In this document: piece by piece, positions 45,370 to 54,083 of the stretch
Numbering within the stretch: position 1 is the first letter of the stretch
How the letters are laid out: each line of letters begins with the position of its first letter
NCBI RefSeq assembly: GCF_017303315.1
Contig: NZ_JAFKOI010000008.1
Coordinates: forward strand, 92,709-156,708
From: Bacillus sp. NTK071
Lineage (GTDB): Bacteria > Bacillota > Bacilli > Bacillales > Guptibacillaceae
Direction: 5' to 3'
Length of the DNA: 64,000 bases
The notes under the pieces: model-generated
What the model was told of the DNA's origin: nothing
Database searches by the model: none
Seen by the model: the letters and a program-made list of their open reading frames with translations, nothing else
Position numbers and translations under genes: made by a program

Positions 45370-46806
45370 TTGACTATAAAATTTCAAAAATCAATATTTT
45401 TTTTAACGGCACTATTAACACTTACACTAGTATTTAATGAACCCGCAAATGCCAATGAGCAATTAGAAATCGAGATTGATAGTGATGGATCTTCTATTAT
45501 ATTGGATTGGAATTCCGTGGGAGTTTCATACGAAATTTATCAAAAAGGTGCAAAAGTGGATACTTTTTTATGGAGTGGAACGGTTTCTAATTTTACAACT
45601 AGTAAGCTTGATCCACAAAAACCATATAGTTTTAAGTTAGTTGCAAAAAATAAAGATGGAAAAGTAATAGATTTCTTACAAATTAATACTTCTTTAAATT
45701 ATATTGACAATACGAGTGAAAAAATAGCTTCAAAGCAGGCAATAAATGAATCGTACATTCAAAGTATCGTTTCTAAAGATGAAATTGTTTTAGATTGGAC
45801 TAAAATCCCTAACGATAATACTACTTATGAAGTATATAGGAATGGTGAATTTATAAAAGAGGTTAATGGCTTTAAATATATTGACTCAAACATCAATAAT
45901 GAGGAAACATATCGATATGAAATAAAGGGAAAGGTGAAAATACATCCAGACGAACTTAAAAATAAAATTAGTGAATTGAAAAAAGCTCAAAATTCATCTA
46001 AATTAAGTGAGGATATAATAAGAAAATTGGAATACGATGAGTATTCTTTAGTTCATAATGTACTCTCTTTAAAAACAGATTTGCAGAAAAATGTTAATAC
46101 ATTTAAAAAAATAAGTTCAAAATCGTTGTCTCTAAGTTCTTCTCAAAGCCAATCTGCGTCTTCTAGTTACCAATATGTACCTTCTTATGCTCTTACACAC
46201 TATACATGGATAAAAGATAGTAAAGTAGATCTTCCCTTATGGCCAATATATTATGCATACGGGGGTGACGGAAGAAATACTCCGTATTTATTCCAAGATG
46301 ATTATAGAACAAAAGTTGTATCAACAGCTAAGTTTTATGGAGGAAGTAATATAAGTTATTCTATGCCAGTTACTAAAGCTGGAACCTCTTATGGTTATCG
46401 TATTGGTGGAGGGATAGATGTTGATCATGCTTCGATGTCTGATGTGTATCCCCATAGTATAAATAAATACTCTGATAAAATTAGTTTTGATACCCATCAT
46501 TCCGTATCAAATCCTATGCAAAAATTTGTGATTAGGGGGCAAGTAGAAACTAAGGCTGTCTCACCTCCAATAGATTATGACTATAGGAGTTCTCTTTATA
46601 AAGATGGTTCTTATTCAATTAGTGGCTCTCATGACAATACTCCCAGTCATGCTATATATATTTCTACATATGGAGGCGACAGTCATTGTCTACTATACTG
46701 GCATGACTCATGGGAGAACATGTCATTTCTTACTGGGTTATTTATAAGTAAGGACTTTAAGGTAAGTGGGAATAATTCATCATGCCCATATCCATATTAT
46801 TCATAA
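45370..46806 (+). CDS. Secreted protein with fibronectin-III-like domains and a DUF3238-like C-terminus
   Basis: 478 residues from a TTG start preceded by GAGAGGGGC. Signal peptide (FFLTALLTLTLVF...ANA). Two fibronectin-type-III-like modules at about 30-110 and 128-190 (SIILDWNSVGVSYEIYQKG; IVLDWTKIPNDNTTYEVYRNG). A Ser-rich linker (SSKSLSLSSSQSQSASSS) leads to a C-terminal domain (about 265-478) with YAYGGDGRNTPYLF, DYRTKVV and GGGIDVDH, which resembles DUF3238-type regions. Function unknown; a surface or extracellular interaction role is likely. Confidence 0.65.
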   Translation: MTIKFQKSIFFLTALLTLTLVFNEPANANEQLEIEIDSDGSSIILDWNSVGVSYEIYQKGAKVDTFLWSGTVSNFTTSKLDPQKPYSFKLVAKNKDGKVIDFLQINTSLNYIDNTSEKIASKQAINESYIQSIVSKDEIVLDWTKIPNDNTTYEVYRNGEFIKEVNGFKYIDSNINNEETYRYEIKGKVKIHPDELKNKISELKKAQNSSKLSEDIIRKLEYDEYSLVHNVLSLKTDLQKNVNTFKKISSKSLSLSSSQSQSASSSYQYVPSYALTHYTWIKDSKVDLPLWPIYYAYGGDGRNTPYLFQDDYRTKVVSTAKFYGGSNISYSMPVTKAGTSYGYRIGGGIDVDHASMSDVYPHSINKYSDKISFDTHHSVSNPMQKFVIRGQVETKAVSPPIDYDYRSSLYKDGSYSISGSHDNTPSHAIYISTYGGDSHCLLYWHDSWENMSFLTGLFISKDFKVSGNNSSCPYPYYS

Positions 46807-47157
46807 ATAATAAATTCAAATTTATTTCTCCCTGTGGCTTTTATTCTTAGTAATATTATCTAGTTTTTTTGCTTTCTTGAACACTCAAAAAGGTGAAAGA
46901 TTCTCTTTTTGTAGCATTGCAATCCTTTTTGAAGTGGAGTTATATTAGCAAAGCTTAGTTGTCTTACCGAACAAAAACTAAGTAATTCAATTTTATTACT
47001 ATAGTAAGCGTCAATTTGTCAGATCATTTGACGCTTACTTTTACGGACATCGGAATGAATCAAGAAGACCTTCTGAAAACAGGGAAAAGTAATTAATTTA
47101 TAAAGTCGAGCTTTTTAGAGAGTACTAAATGTCTCTCCGTATAGCAAAAGAGCCCTT
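46807..47157. other. Intergenic stretch
   Basis: 351 bp without a gene. It contains the strong terminator at 47003-47042. Confidence 0.6.
47003..47042 (+). terminator. Intrinsic terminator
   Basis: AGTAAGCGTCAA / TTGACGCTTACT stem followed by TTTTA. It could end the 45370 transcript, although 200 bp away. Confidence 0.75.
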
Positions 47158-47314
47158 GAATCACCGGGAATCACCGGGAATCACCGGGACGGTTCTGCTG
47201 ATTCATTAGAATAAAAGATGAAAAAGATGGCTGACCTGGTTCAATTCTATGGCTGTAATCAAAGATATTTAATTAAACTCGGAAGTGAAACATAAGAACC
47301 GTCCCCGTGATTCG
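47158..47314. repeat. REP-A full element with tandem left-end duplication
   Basis: GAATCACCGG occurs three times in tandem (47158-47189) before GACGGTTCTGCTGATTC. The hairpin is weak here and the right end is AACATAAGAACCGTCCCC. The right end borders a gene fragment at 47315. Confidence 0.9.
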
Positions 47315-47439
47315 AGACTTCCCACACTCTTTACTCTGGCGGACAGGGTAGCAGTGTTTCTGATATCTATGTTTCCGGCACTCTTGATAAAGTGAGAGCT
47401 TCGGATGGTTACAGCTGGGAATACAGTGACATCAATTAA
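47315..47439 (+). pseudogene. 3' gene fragment beginning at a REP-A element
   Basis: The frame reads HTLYSGGQGSSVSDIYVSG then TLDKVRASDGYSWEYSDIN and a stop, about 40 residues with no start. It begins directly at the REP-A right end. Gly/Ser-rich, perhaps the end of a toxin or surface protein; parent not found in the window. The next small gene could be its immunity partner. Confidence 0.5.
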
Positions 47440-47465
47440 GCGAGGTAATAGTAGAAGGAGTTATT

Positions 47466-47645
47466 ATGAAAACAGCAGGAGAAATAATTCAATTTGCTTT
47501 CCTATCACTAATGGGAGCATTAATCATCAAAGCCATCTTTAGTCTCTCCCTTTCTATTTTCTTGATAGCAATTGTTGCCTTTTTTGCCTATCTGATCACG
47601 AATGCGCTTCTCAAGAAAAAGTATACAAACGCTAGCTATTGGTAG
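47466..47645 (+). CDS. Small membrane protein (possibly frameshifted immunity gene)
   Basis: 59 residues: MKTAGEIIQFAFLSLMGALI with two hydrophobic segments, ending KKKYTNASYW. GAAGGAG lies five bases upstream of the ATG. Just past the stop another frame continues with a third hydrophobic segment (TTTMVVGVVVGILSFHLLSN), so the original gene may have been longer and lost by a frameshift near 47620-47640. Position directly behind a C-terminal gene fragment suggests a membrane immunity protein. Confidence 0.55.
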   Translation: MKTAGEIIQFAFLSLMGALIIKAIFSLSLSIFLIAIVAFFAYLITNALLKKKYTNASYW

Positions 47646-47715
47646 TACTACCACAATGGTTGTCGGAGTAGTAGTTGGTATTTTGTCCTTTCATTTACTA
47701 TCTAATATTATTATT

Positions 47716-47758
47716 GAAAAAAGCTGCGTTGTAGGAAATTCCTACTTCGTAGCTTTTT
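47716..47758 (+). terminator. Intrinsic terminator
   Basis: AAAAAGCTGCG...GTAGGAA / TTCCTAC...CGTAGCTTTTT stem with a T run, behind the small membrane protein. Confidence 0.75.
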
Positions 47759-47939
47759 AAATGCTATCGTCTATGAAGCTAAATGACCCCACTACCAAAT
47801 CTGGTTTGGTGGGAGCGGTTCACAAAACTCTATTGGTTAAAGAAAAGCACAATATCTCCATTTGCAGATTCAACCATAAGTGTATCTCCACTAGCGTTTG
47901 AAAATATGTGACGTTCATTTTCTTCTCTAATAGGACGCA

Positions 47940-47958
47940 GGGACAGGTACCTCGTCCC
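47940..47958. repeat. REP-B core
   Basis: GGGACAGGTACCTCGTCCC, an imperfect 19-bp palindrome, inverted relative to the copies further right. Confidence 0.75.
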
Positions 47959-48023
47959 AATAATAATTTATTATGGTACTTCCCCCCTCTTAAGTAGACA
48001 GCACAATTCCCCTTCCCTCTCTT

Positions 48024-49559
48024 TCAATTCAACCCCTTCCTTACTCTTAATCTATGTACATTCTCCTCCCCTCTCTTCTGTAGCTTAACTGCCTCCCAAA
48101 TATGTCCATCAGCAATAGAACTAACCTGTTGTAGGTCAGCAATGGTTCGAGCCAGTCTGATAATTTTAATCTGTGCCCGGTTGCTTAAGTGGTGCTTTAA
48201 GGACAGCTGACGAATCATTTGGTGCTGGCTGCTTGAGATGATATTGTTTTTTGTTAATCGGTCGTAAGAGACTCTGCCATTGCAGATTTGTTCTCCATAG
48301 CGGTCGTACTGCCTTTGTCTTGCTTCTGTTACTCGTTTTCGGATGAAATCTGAATTTTCCTTTTCGTTTTCCTGCTCTGCTTGCAGATCTACTGGTTTTA
48401 GGGAGAGGTGAATGTCAAACCGGTCCCGGATTGGACCTGAAAGGCGATTTTGATAGGCGATGATTTGCTTTGGAGTGCAGGTGCAATAATGTGTGAGCGA
48501 ATGAAGGAAGCCACAGGGGCATGGGTTCATCGCACCTATCAGAATAAATTGAGCGGGATAATTGACGGTTGAATGCGCACGGCTGATCGTCACCTTTCCG
48601 CTTTCAAGGGGTTGCCTTAGCATATCGAGGGTCTTTTTAGTGAATTCAGCTATTTCATCTAAAAAAAGGACTCCTTTATGGGCAAGGGAGACTTCACCAG
48701 GCTTCGGATTCTGTCCTCCTCCTATAATAGATACACCAGATGCAGAATGATGGGGATTTCGGAAGGGTGGCTCGCGGGAAGATGCGGGACTACTGGTATT
48801 CAGCTGATACAAACTCATTACCTCAAGTCGAGCTTCTTCTGTCAATCGGGGAAGGATAGATGGGAAGGCTTCCGCAAGCATGCTTTTCCCACACCCCGGA
48901 GGACCTGACATGAATAAATGATGCTCTCCCGCCGCCGCAATTTCTAGTGCTCGCTTCGCGTAAGAGTGGCCGATGATTTTAGAAAAATTAACCGTGCTCT
49001 CGATGATCGCTTCTTCTTGAATCTTTGGTGGACTAAATGAAAGAATCGTCTGGCCAGACAGGTGCTGAATCACTTCATTGACAGAAGAAACATAGATAAT
49101 ATCCAAACCCATAAATTCCAGTTGGGGTAATGCCTCATCAAAAGGCATATATAACCTCTTAAGACCAAGCCTCTTCGCCGCCAATATGGCAGGCAACATT
49201 CCCTCTACCGGCTGAATGCCACCATCAAGCGAAAGGGCGCCGATAAACGCAAAGTCTTCTGAGAGCTTAACTTGAATTTCCTTCAAACTGAGGAGTACGC
49301 CTAATGCCATCGGCAGGTCAAATAATGGCCCGTTTTTCTTCTGCTCGGCAGGAGACAGATTGATAATAATTTTTTGGTCGGTAAGTGAATGATTCATGGA
49401 ATGAAGAGCTGCGGCTACTCTCTCCTTTGATTCTTTCACAGAAGCATCGGGCAACCCCACAATAACGATAGCATCCATTCCATCAATTGCTTGGACTTCC
49501 ACTCTGACCCGATACCCTTCCAAACCTCTTAGTCCTATACTGGTAACGTTCGAAGACAA
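48024..49559 (-). CDS. ComM/YifB family AAA+ ATPase, second copy
   Basis: 511 residues with the complete domain set: VTSIGLRGLEGYRVRVEVQ at the N-terminus, NLSPAEQKKNGPLFDLPMA, Walker A GPPGCGKSMLAE, Walker B GVLFLDEIAEF, the zinc cluster NPCPCGFL...CTC and LSNRAQIKIIRLARTIADL. Paralogous to 29110-30669; all motifs remain, so both copies could be active. Two comM genes in one 20-kb span is unusual because most genomes carry one. The RAYT gene lies 119 bp upstream on the same strand. A 155-bp piece of this copy recurs at 32399. Confidence 0.92.
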   Translation of the reverse strand: MSSNVTSIGLRGLEGYRVRVEVQAIDGMDAIVIVGLPDASVKESKERVAAALHSMNHSLTDQKIIINLSPAEQKKNGPLFDLPMALGVLLSLKEIQVKLSEDFAFIGALSLDGGIQPVEGMLPAILAAKRLGLKRLYMPFDEALPQLEFMGLDIIYVSSVNEVIQHLSGQTILSFSPPKIQEEAIIESTVNFSKIIGHSYAKRALEIAAAGEHHLFMSGPPGCGKSMLAEAFPSILPRLTEEARLEVMSLYQLNTSSPASSREPPFRNPHHSASGVSIIGGGQNPKPGEVSLAHKGVLFLDEIAEFTKKTLDMLRQPLESGKVTISRAHSTVNYPAQFILIGAMNPCPCGFLHSLTHYCTCTPKQIIAYQNRLSGPIRDRFDIHLSLKPVDLQAEQENEKENSDFIRKRVTEARQRQYDRYGEQICNGRVSYDRLTKNNIISSSQHQMIRQLSLKHHLSNRAQIKIIRLARTIADLQQVSSIADGHIWEAVKLQKRGEENVHRLRVRKGLN

Positions 49560-49678
49560 ACCAATTCCTCCTTATGCGTATGATAGAGAATGATTTTTTG
49601 ACAAATTGCTCCGAATGAGGATTTCATTAGAAATACTAAAGACGATATATAATATAGTTACAAACACATGTCCAACCT

Positions 49679-50440
49679 TCACTTTAGTCGATCAATCACG
49701 CTTTTGGAGATACCAGTCACCCTGGAGATCTGACGGATGGATACCCCTTTTATTCTTTTCATTTTTGCCAAAACAACATTTCGATCTTCCCTATCCATTT
49801 GCTGGAGCATACTGTTGCTCATGATACCAATTGTACGAAGATAGTCCCTGACCTGGTCATCTGAAAGCTTTATTTTCTCATTGATATCCAAGCATTGATC
49901 TTCATTGATCTCTTGCATAAAAAGGATAAAACGTCGACGAGCCATTTTTCTATCTTTAGAGAATAAACGTAACCCCCTGTCAATATCAACAATGTTCACG
50001 ATACGTACATACTCATGGATACTTGTCCACTTACTGTCCCATACACTTCTGACCAACTTTGCCTTAAGGGGATTCTGATGAATATACCTCAACACCGTCA
50101 CAAAGTAAGCATCACTCTCCACATTCTCACTATTAAATCTCTCTTGAAAGAGATGACCACATCTTCCGTATTTCAAATTGTACCAGTACACATAACTTGA
50201 GCTTAGCCTCTTCATAAACATTGAAAGACTCTCCTCTGTCTCCTTTACTAACAGATGAACATGATTATCCATTAAGCAGTAGGCGTATAATTCAATGCCA
50301 CTTTTCACTTTGTATCGGGCAAGAACTTCTAAAAATTTTTCCTTGTCCTCCTCATCTTCAAAAATCGTCTGACGATTGATCCCTCTAAAGACAACATGAT
50401 AGACCCCTGAGCTACTTTTCAATCTAGCTTTTCTTGGCAG
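49679..50440 (-). CDS. RAYT-type Y1 (HUH) transposase, apparently intact
   Basis: About 253 residues. HUH motif in DNHVHLLVKE; SYVYWYNLKYGRCGHLFQERF; RYIHQNPLKAKLVRSVWDSK with the conserved Tyr. A C-terminal helix-turn-helix ends with IRQISRVTGISKSVIDRLK. Compared with the sister protein (MPRKARQKSRTGIYHII), the codon at the expected Met is CTG (50438-50440, LPRKARLKS), well placed behind AGAGGTG. The likely start is therefore CTG, or an ATG lost by mutation, with TTG at 50422 as the fallback. RAYTs process single-stranded REP hairpins. It is the only intact transposase in the window and a candidate for mobilising REP-A or REP-B. Confidence 0.87.
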   Translation of the reverse strand: MPRKARLKSSSGVYHVVFRGINRQTIFEDEEDKEKFLEVLARYKVKSGIELYAYCLMDNHVHLLVKETEESLSMFMKRLSSSYVYWYNLKYGRCGHLFQERFNSENVESDAYFVTVLRYIHQNPLKAKLVRSVWDSKWTSIHEYVRIVNIVDIDRGLRLFSKDRKMARRRFILFMQEINEDQCLDINEKIKLSDDQVRDYLRTIGIMSNSMLQQMDREDRNVVLAKMKRIKGVSIRQISRVTGISKSVIDRLK

Positions 50441-50770
50441 AGTTACATCACCTCTTATAGGTCTGTTAAATAGAACAGAATTGAAAATAAGTTTGGAATT
50501 CTAAGGAAGGAAATAGTGAAAAGGAATTAAGAGTTAAAAAAATGTGGTGGCTGGATACTGGAGGGTACTTCTACAAAAGGGGAAAAGAGGTGTCTTGTGT
50601 AATCACTAAACGGAAGCACTTTTATTAATTAGACACGAATACAAAGAATCCTTCAACAAAATCAATTTTAAATTGCGATAAAATGAAAAGAAGGATGACA
50701 GCGGGAGTATGCCTGTGTCCCGCCAACACTTTTGTGGCAAAGGACAAGACTTTGTACCTCTGTTATGAAC
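50441..50770. other. Intergenic stretch
   Basis: 330 bp containing the RAYT upstream region and the end of the next gene. No gene or REP copy seen. Confidence 0.5.
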
Positions 50771-51331
50771 CTACTCCACATCGTCTGTCATATCAAAAAA
50801 TTTCATTTGAATTTGAAATCCTTCAAAGCTTTTCACCATCTCACCGAATTGTTCCCATGTATAAGGTTGTCCATCTATCAAAACCATAGGGAAAGAAGGG
50901 CTCATCTCATCGTGATCTATACGTCCAACTACCTCATCATCAATGATGGATTGATATTTTTGACCATCCGGAAATACTCCTACCTCTGTAAACTGTTTTG
51001 ATACACCACGCTTCACTTTATCTAAAAGTCTCTCATATAATTCAGTTTGATTGCACTCTAGCTCACCATGCACAGCAAACTCGTAGCCATATTCTATATT
51101 CTCAGTAGCCTCCAAGAATAGACCCTCTGGATGAAGGCGCTGTTGAACTGTAAACATCCTACTAGTTCCAGAGTAATCGGTCACTTCTAATTCTTCAGGT
51201 ATGGTATCTAACTTAACTCCTACTTCATCGGCAACCACATCGTTAAAACAACTATCGCATAGCCGCTCCTGCCAAACATCAGTTAAAATAATGGTAGCTT
51301 TACTATTCCCACAACGATCACACTTTTTCAT
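50771..51331 (-). CDS. Zinc-ribbon protein of unknown function
   Basis: 186 residues. The N-terminus has two Cys pairs (KKCDRCGNSKATI; ERLCDSCFND) forming a treble-clef or zinc ribbon. A middle beta-rich part follows (SRMFTVQQRLHPEGLFLEA), and a C-terminal helical part (WEQFGEMVKSFEGFQIQMKF). It looks like the DUF7713-type proteins of Bacillus. Monocistronic. Function unknown. Confidence 0.6.
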   Translation of the reverse strand: MKKCDRCGNSKATIILTDVWQERLCDSCFNDVVADEVGVKLDTIPEELEVTDYSGTSRMFTVQQRLHPEGLFLEATENIEYGYEFAVHGELECNQTELYERLLDKVKRGVSKQFTEVGVFPDGQKYQSIIDDEVVGRIDHDEMSPSFPMVLIDGQPYTWEQFGEMVKSFEGFQIQMKFFDMTDDVE

Positions 51332-51723
51332 AACGATCTCCCTTAATTAGTTCATAATATTCTTACGTTTTGCGTTTTCTTCATTATGACATAAGTTAAA
51401 TGAGAGAAGTAAATTCAATTCATCAAATACTGACAATTCTATTCTAGTCTGTCTCTCCAACTTCACTACCTGCAAAACTAGGATCAGAGCCACTATTATT
51501 TGTGATAATGGCTCACTAATGACACGAGTGGATCATTTTCTTGCCCTAAGTGGCTCAAATAGTTGGCAGACGTGGGTAACACATGTCCTTCTTGAGTGGG
51601 ACATTAAACCTGTCCCCGTGTCCCTCCTAAGTGGATCAAATAGATGGCAGAGGTGGGTCTAACCTATGTCCTTTTTTAGTGGGACGAGGAACCTGTCCCC
51701 ATAGCCGTCAGTGAAAATATAAT
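51332..51723. repeat. REP-B containing repeat block
   Basis: No gene. It has REP-B cores at 51598-51625 (GGGACATTAAACCTGTCCCC) and 51681-51700 (GGGACGAGGAACCTGTCCCC), set in phrases such as GAGTGGATCATTTTCTTG and TGGCAGACGTGGGT that recur at 57540-57700 and 57780-57915. Confidence 0.75.
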
Positions 51724-52176
51724 TCATAGATCATTCTTTAACTCTTCAAACCACTCTTCAGCAACATGATCTGCCGTTTTAACATCATCGTGCGTATATA
51801 CTAATTCATACTTATAATCTGCTTTAAAGTTTCTACTCTTAACGTCATAGATTAACTTCATCTCTGTTGGTATATCTCGATTATACTCCCTACACAATTC
51901 TTCAATCTTTTCAATATCTTCACTTATTATACGTAATACCATGAAACCTTTCTTTGGTGATACATCAAATTTTTTATCCCCGGCTTCTAATGCATCGTTT
52001 AAATTATGGGGCTTTACATACTTATTATTAACCAAGTAAAAAAACTTACTTGAAATAATCCCTTCCTCTCGCGAAGCATATACATATACTTTATCCGCTC
52101 TATCTTCCACATATTCCATGCAAATTGATATCATATCTGCTTGCAATTCACTGAACTTATCTTCAAATTCTTTCAT
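51724..52176 (-). CDS. Putative immunity protein for the LXG nuclease (YezG/DUF600-like)
   Basis: 150 residues, soluble and acidic. Segments YVEDRADKVYVYASREEG, MKLIYDVKSRNFKADYKYEL and HVAEEWFEELKN recall the DUF600 (YezG) immunity family, which protects against LXG nuclease toxins in B. subtilis. It starts 9 bp after the toxin stop. Specific inhibition of the endonuclease domain is inferred from position and resemblance. Confidence 0.7.
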   Translation of the reverse strand: MKEFEDKFSELQADMISICMEYVEDRADKVYVYASREEGIISSKFFYLVNNKYVKPHNLNDALEAGDKKFDVSPKKGFMVLRIISEDIEKIEELCREYNRDIPTEMKLIYDVKSRNFKADYKYELVYTHDDVKTADHVAEEWFEELKNDL

Positions 52177-52185
52177 AAATAATTT

Positions 52186-54063
52186 TCACTCCTTAGTATT
52201 TTTAATAATTTTAAAGTACCACTCACCATCAATTGTATAATTAACAATAAACTTCTGAGGTCGCACATCATTCCCATCGTAAATAATTTCCACATCAGTC
52301 GTTACTTTTTTAGGAGGAACCTCTTTCAAAGCTGTAGCCCATTCTTCTTCTATTTTCTTATATTGTATTAAGTTAACCTCACTCAATTGTGATACCAAAT
52401 TATCTATTTTAGGTGACCCTCCAAATCTATCACCCGCTAAATGCCCGGCGTGATCTTGCCCTTTTACTTTACCAAGAGTATTTTTGCTGTGTGATAGTCT
52501 CTCTGTTCTTGATGTTAATTGTAAATTTTCGGTTGCAAAACTTACAATCCTACCGGCATTATCAGTTTCATAAATATAATCATATTCCCCAGTAATATAC
52601 CTAATATGGGATTTTAATCTATTTTTCCTACCATTGGTAAACTGTTCTCCACTTTTAACCAATGTCTTAATCCCACTTGTCCCAGTGATAGTTTTATTAG
52701 ACCCTTCAGTACTTCCCTTCCTCTTCCCACTACTAAAGTGAAGTGTTTCTTTAGCATCGTTCAACATATCTCTCACTGCAAAATCAGAAACATCATCAAC
52801 TCCCGCAAATGAATACTTCGTACGAAACGGAACCTTATAATCGAGGACCTTTCGCACAATCTCTTTCATATCCACTCGCGTATTAATCAGTGGCCCACGC
52901 ACCACTTTTTGGTAAGTCTCTTTCATAACTTTCCTTGTTCCATCCGGATGAACCGTATGCTTGATATTGCTCATTTTTGCGGTGCCGCTTTTAGGTACAC
53001 TCACCTTTGCCCCTGCTACCATCGAAGCCAGCCCAAAACTACTCAACCAATGCTCTTTCGAAAAATCGTCTTCTGGGTTCACAGCACCTTTCACCAGATC
53101 CGCTCCACCACTCGTCAAGTAATTCACAAAATCATAAGGTGAATCCATAGCTTTATCAGATCGTTCGTCCATTGCACTAACAGTACCTGTTACGCCATCG
53201 AACAATCCGGAGGTGAGGTAATTCCCGAAGTCGTAAAGAGAATCCATTTTCTTATCCCCACGCTCTTGAAAGCCAGCCCAAAAATCAGTACCAATCTCTT
53301 TAAAACTATTAACCGATTCAATAAAAGGATTCTCGTTTTCCTCCACAGTCGACTTAACTTCCTGTGAAGTTTGCTCTTTCTTCACGCTAGCCGCTTCCGC
53401 TTGGCTCGCAGCAATCGCCGAATAAATATCACTCGAATGAAAAGATGCGGCGTCGTAGTAGATCGATGAAACCTGATTCCTTTGACTCGATGCATTCATT
53501 AATTCATTGAACAAAGCGGTTAGGACTTGCTCATCGCTTTCCAACATCGTGTACTTACTCGTTAATTCTTCATCAAATTGTTCAACGCTCTCGATCGTCT
53601 TTTCTCGTTTCACCTTTGCTTCATCAAGATGTTGATCGACTTTATTTCTTGAGAATACTTGTAGTGGTTGAATGTCGCTGATGCGATCGAAAATCCGCTG
53701 CAGATCTTCCTGCTGCTCTGCAACCATTTCTCTCGCTCTACTTTCACTATTCGATAGCTCATCTTCTAGAAAAGGCAGCTCAACGGTTTCGTTTTCAAGA
53801 TTTCTTGCCGCAGCCCCTTCAGGAATCTCACTAAAGAAAGCGATATTTCGATCAACAAGCTGAAGCCATAAACTTAACACATCAAGTTGAGCCTGATAAA
53901 ACCCTTTAATCGCATCGGCACCTTTGCCTTTAAGGGCTTCATCAAGTTCAACGATGCTTTGAAAAGCCTTTTGAAGGGTGAGCAACTGTTCTCGTAGCGT
54001 CTCGTATTCCCTTTTTCTTGTCGACATCGTATCAAATAAGGTTGAAGCTTCATAGACTTTCAC
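52186..54063 (-). CDS. LXG toxin with C-terminal non-specific DNA/RNA endonuclease domain
   Basis: 625 residues. LXG domain about 1-210 (MKVYEASTLFDTMSTRKREY; VELDEALKGKGADAIKGFY). A linker follows with two similar repeats (KKMDSLYDFGNYLTSGLFD and DKAMDSPYDFVNYLTSGGAD), then a pre-toxin segment (RVDMKEIVRKVLDYKVPFR). The C-terminal nuclease (about 465-625) has IRYITGEYDYIYETDN, ENLQLTSRTERL and DHAGHLAGDRFGGSP, the conserved His region of the Endonuclea_NS_2 type. Expected to degrade nucleic acid in competitor cells after type VII export. It follows DUF5082 and DUF5344 genes (the ywqH-ywqI-ywqJ order of B. subtilis) and precedes the immunity gene. Confidence 0.92.
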   Translation of the reverse strand: MKVYEASTLFDTMSTRKREYETLREQLLTLQKAFQSIVELDEALKGKGADAIKGFYQAQLDVLSLWLQLVDRNIAFFSEIPEGAAARNLENETVELPFLEDELSNSESRAREMVAEQQEDLQRIFDRISDIQPLQVFSRNKVDQHLDEAKVKREKTIESVEQFDEELTSKYTMLESDEQVLTALFNELMNASSQRNQVSSIYYDAASFHSSDIYSAIAASQAEAASVKKEQTSQEVKSTVEENENPFIESVNSFKEIGTDFWAGFQERGDKKMDSLYDFGNYLTSGLFDGVTGTVSAMDERSDKAMDSPYDFVNYLTSGGADLVKGAVNPEDDFSKEHWLSSFGLASMVAGAKVSVPKSGTAKMSNIKHTVHPDGTRKVMKETYQKVVRGPLINTRVDMKEIVRKVLDYKVPFRTKYSFAGVDDVSDFAVRDMLNDAKETLHFSSGKRKGSTEGSNKTITGTSGIKTLVKSGEQFTNGRKNRLKSHIRYITGEYDYIYETDNAGRIVSFATENLQLTSRTERLSHSKNTLGKVKGQDHAGHLAGDRFGGSPKIDNLVSQLSEVNLIQYKKIEEEWATALKEVPPKKVTTDVEIIYDGNDVRPQKFIVNYTIDGEWYFKIIKNTKE

Positions 54064-54083
54064 TTATAACGACTACCCCTTCT

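Larger units (their letters stand above)
47646..48023. other. Intergenic region with terminator and REP-B
   Basis: Contains the possible frameshifted continuation of the 47466 gene, the terminator at 47716-47758 and a REP-B core at 47940-47958. Confidence 0.6.

Noticed and set aside
50683..50889. Plus-strand ORF overlapping the zinc-ribbon gene
   Set aside because: It overlaps the end of a better supported gene and has no recognisable domain.
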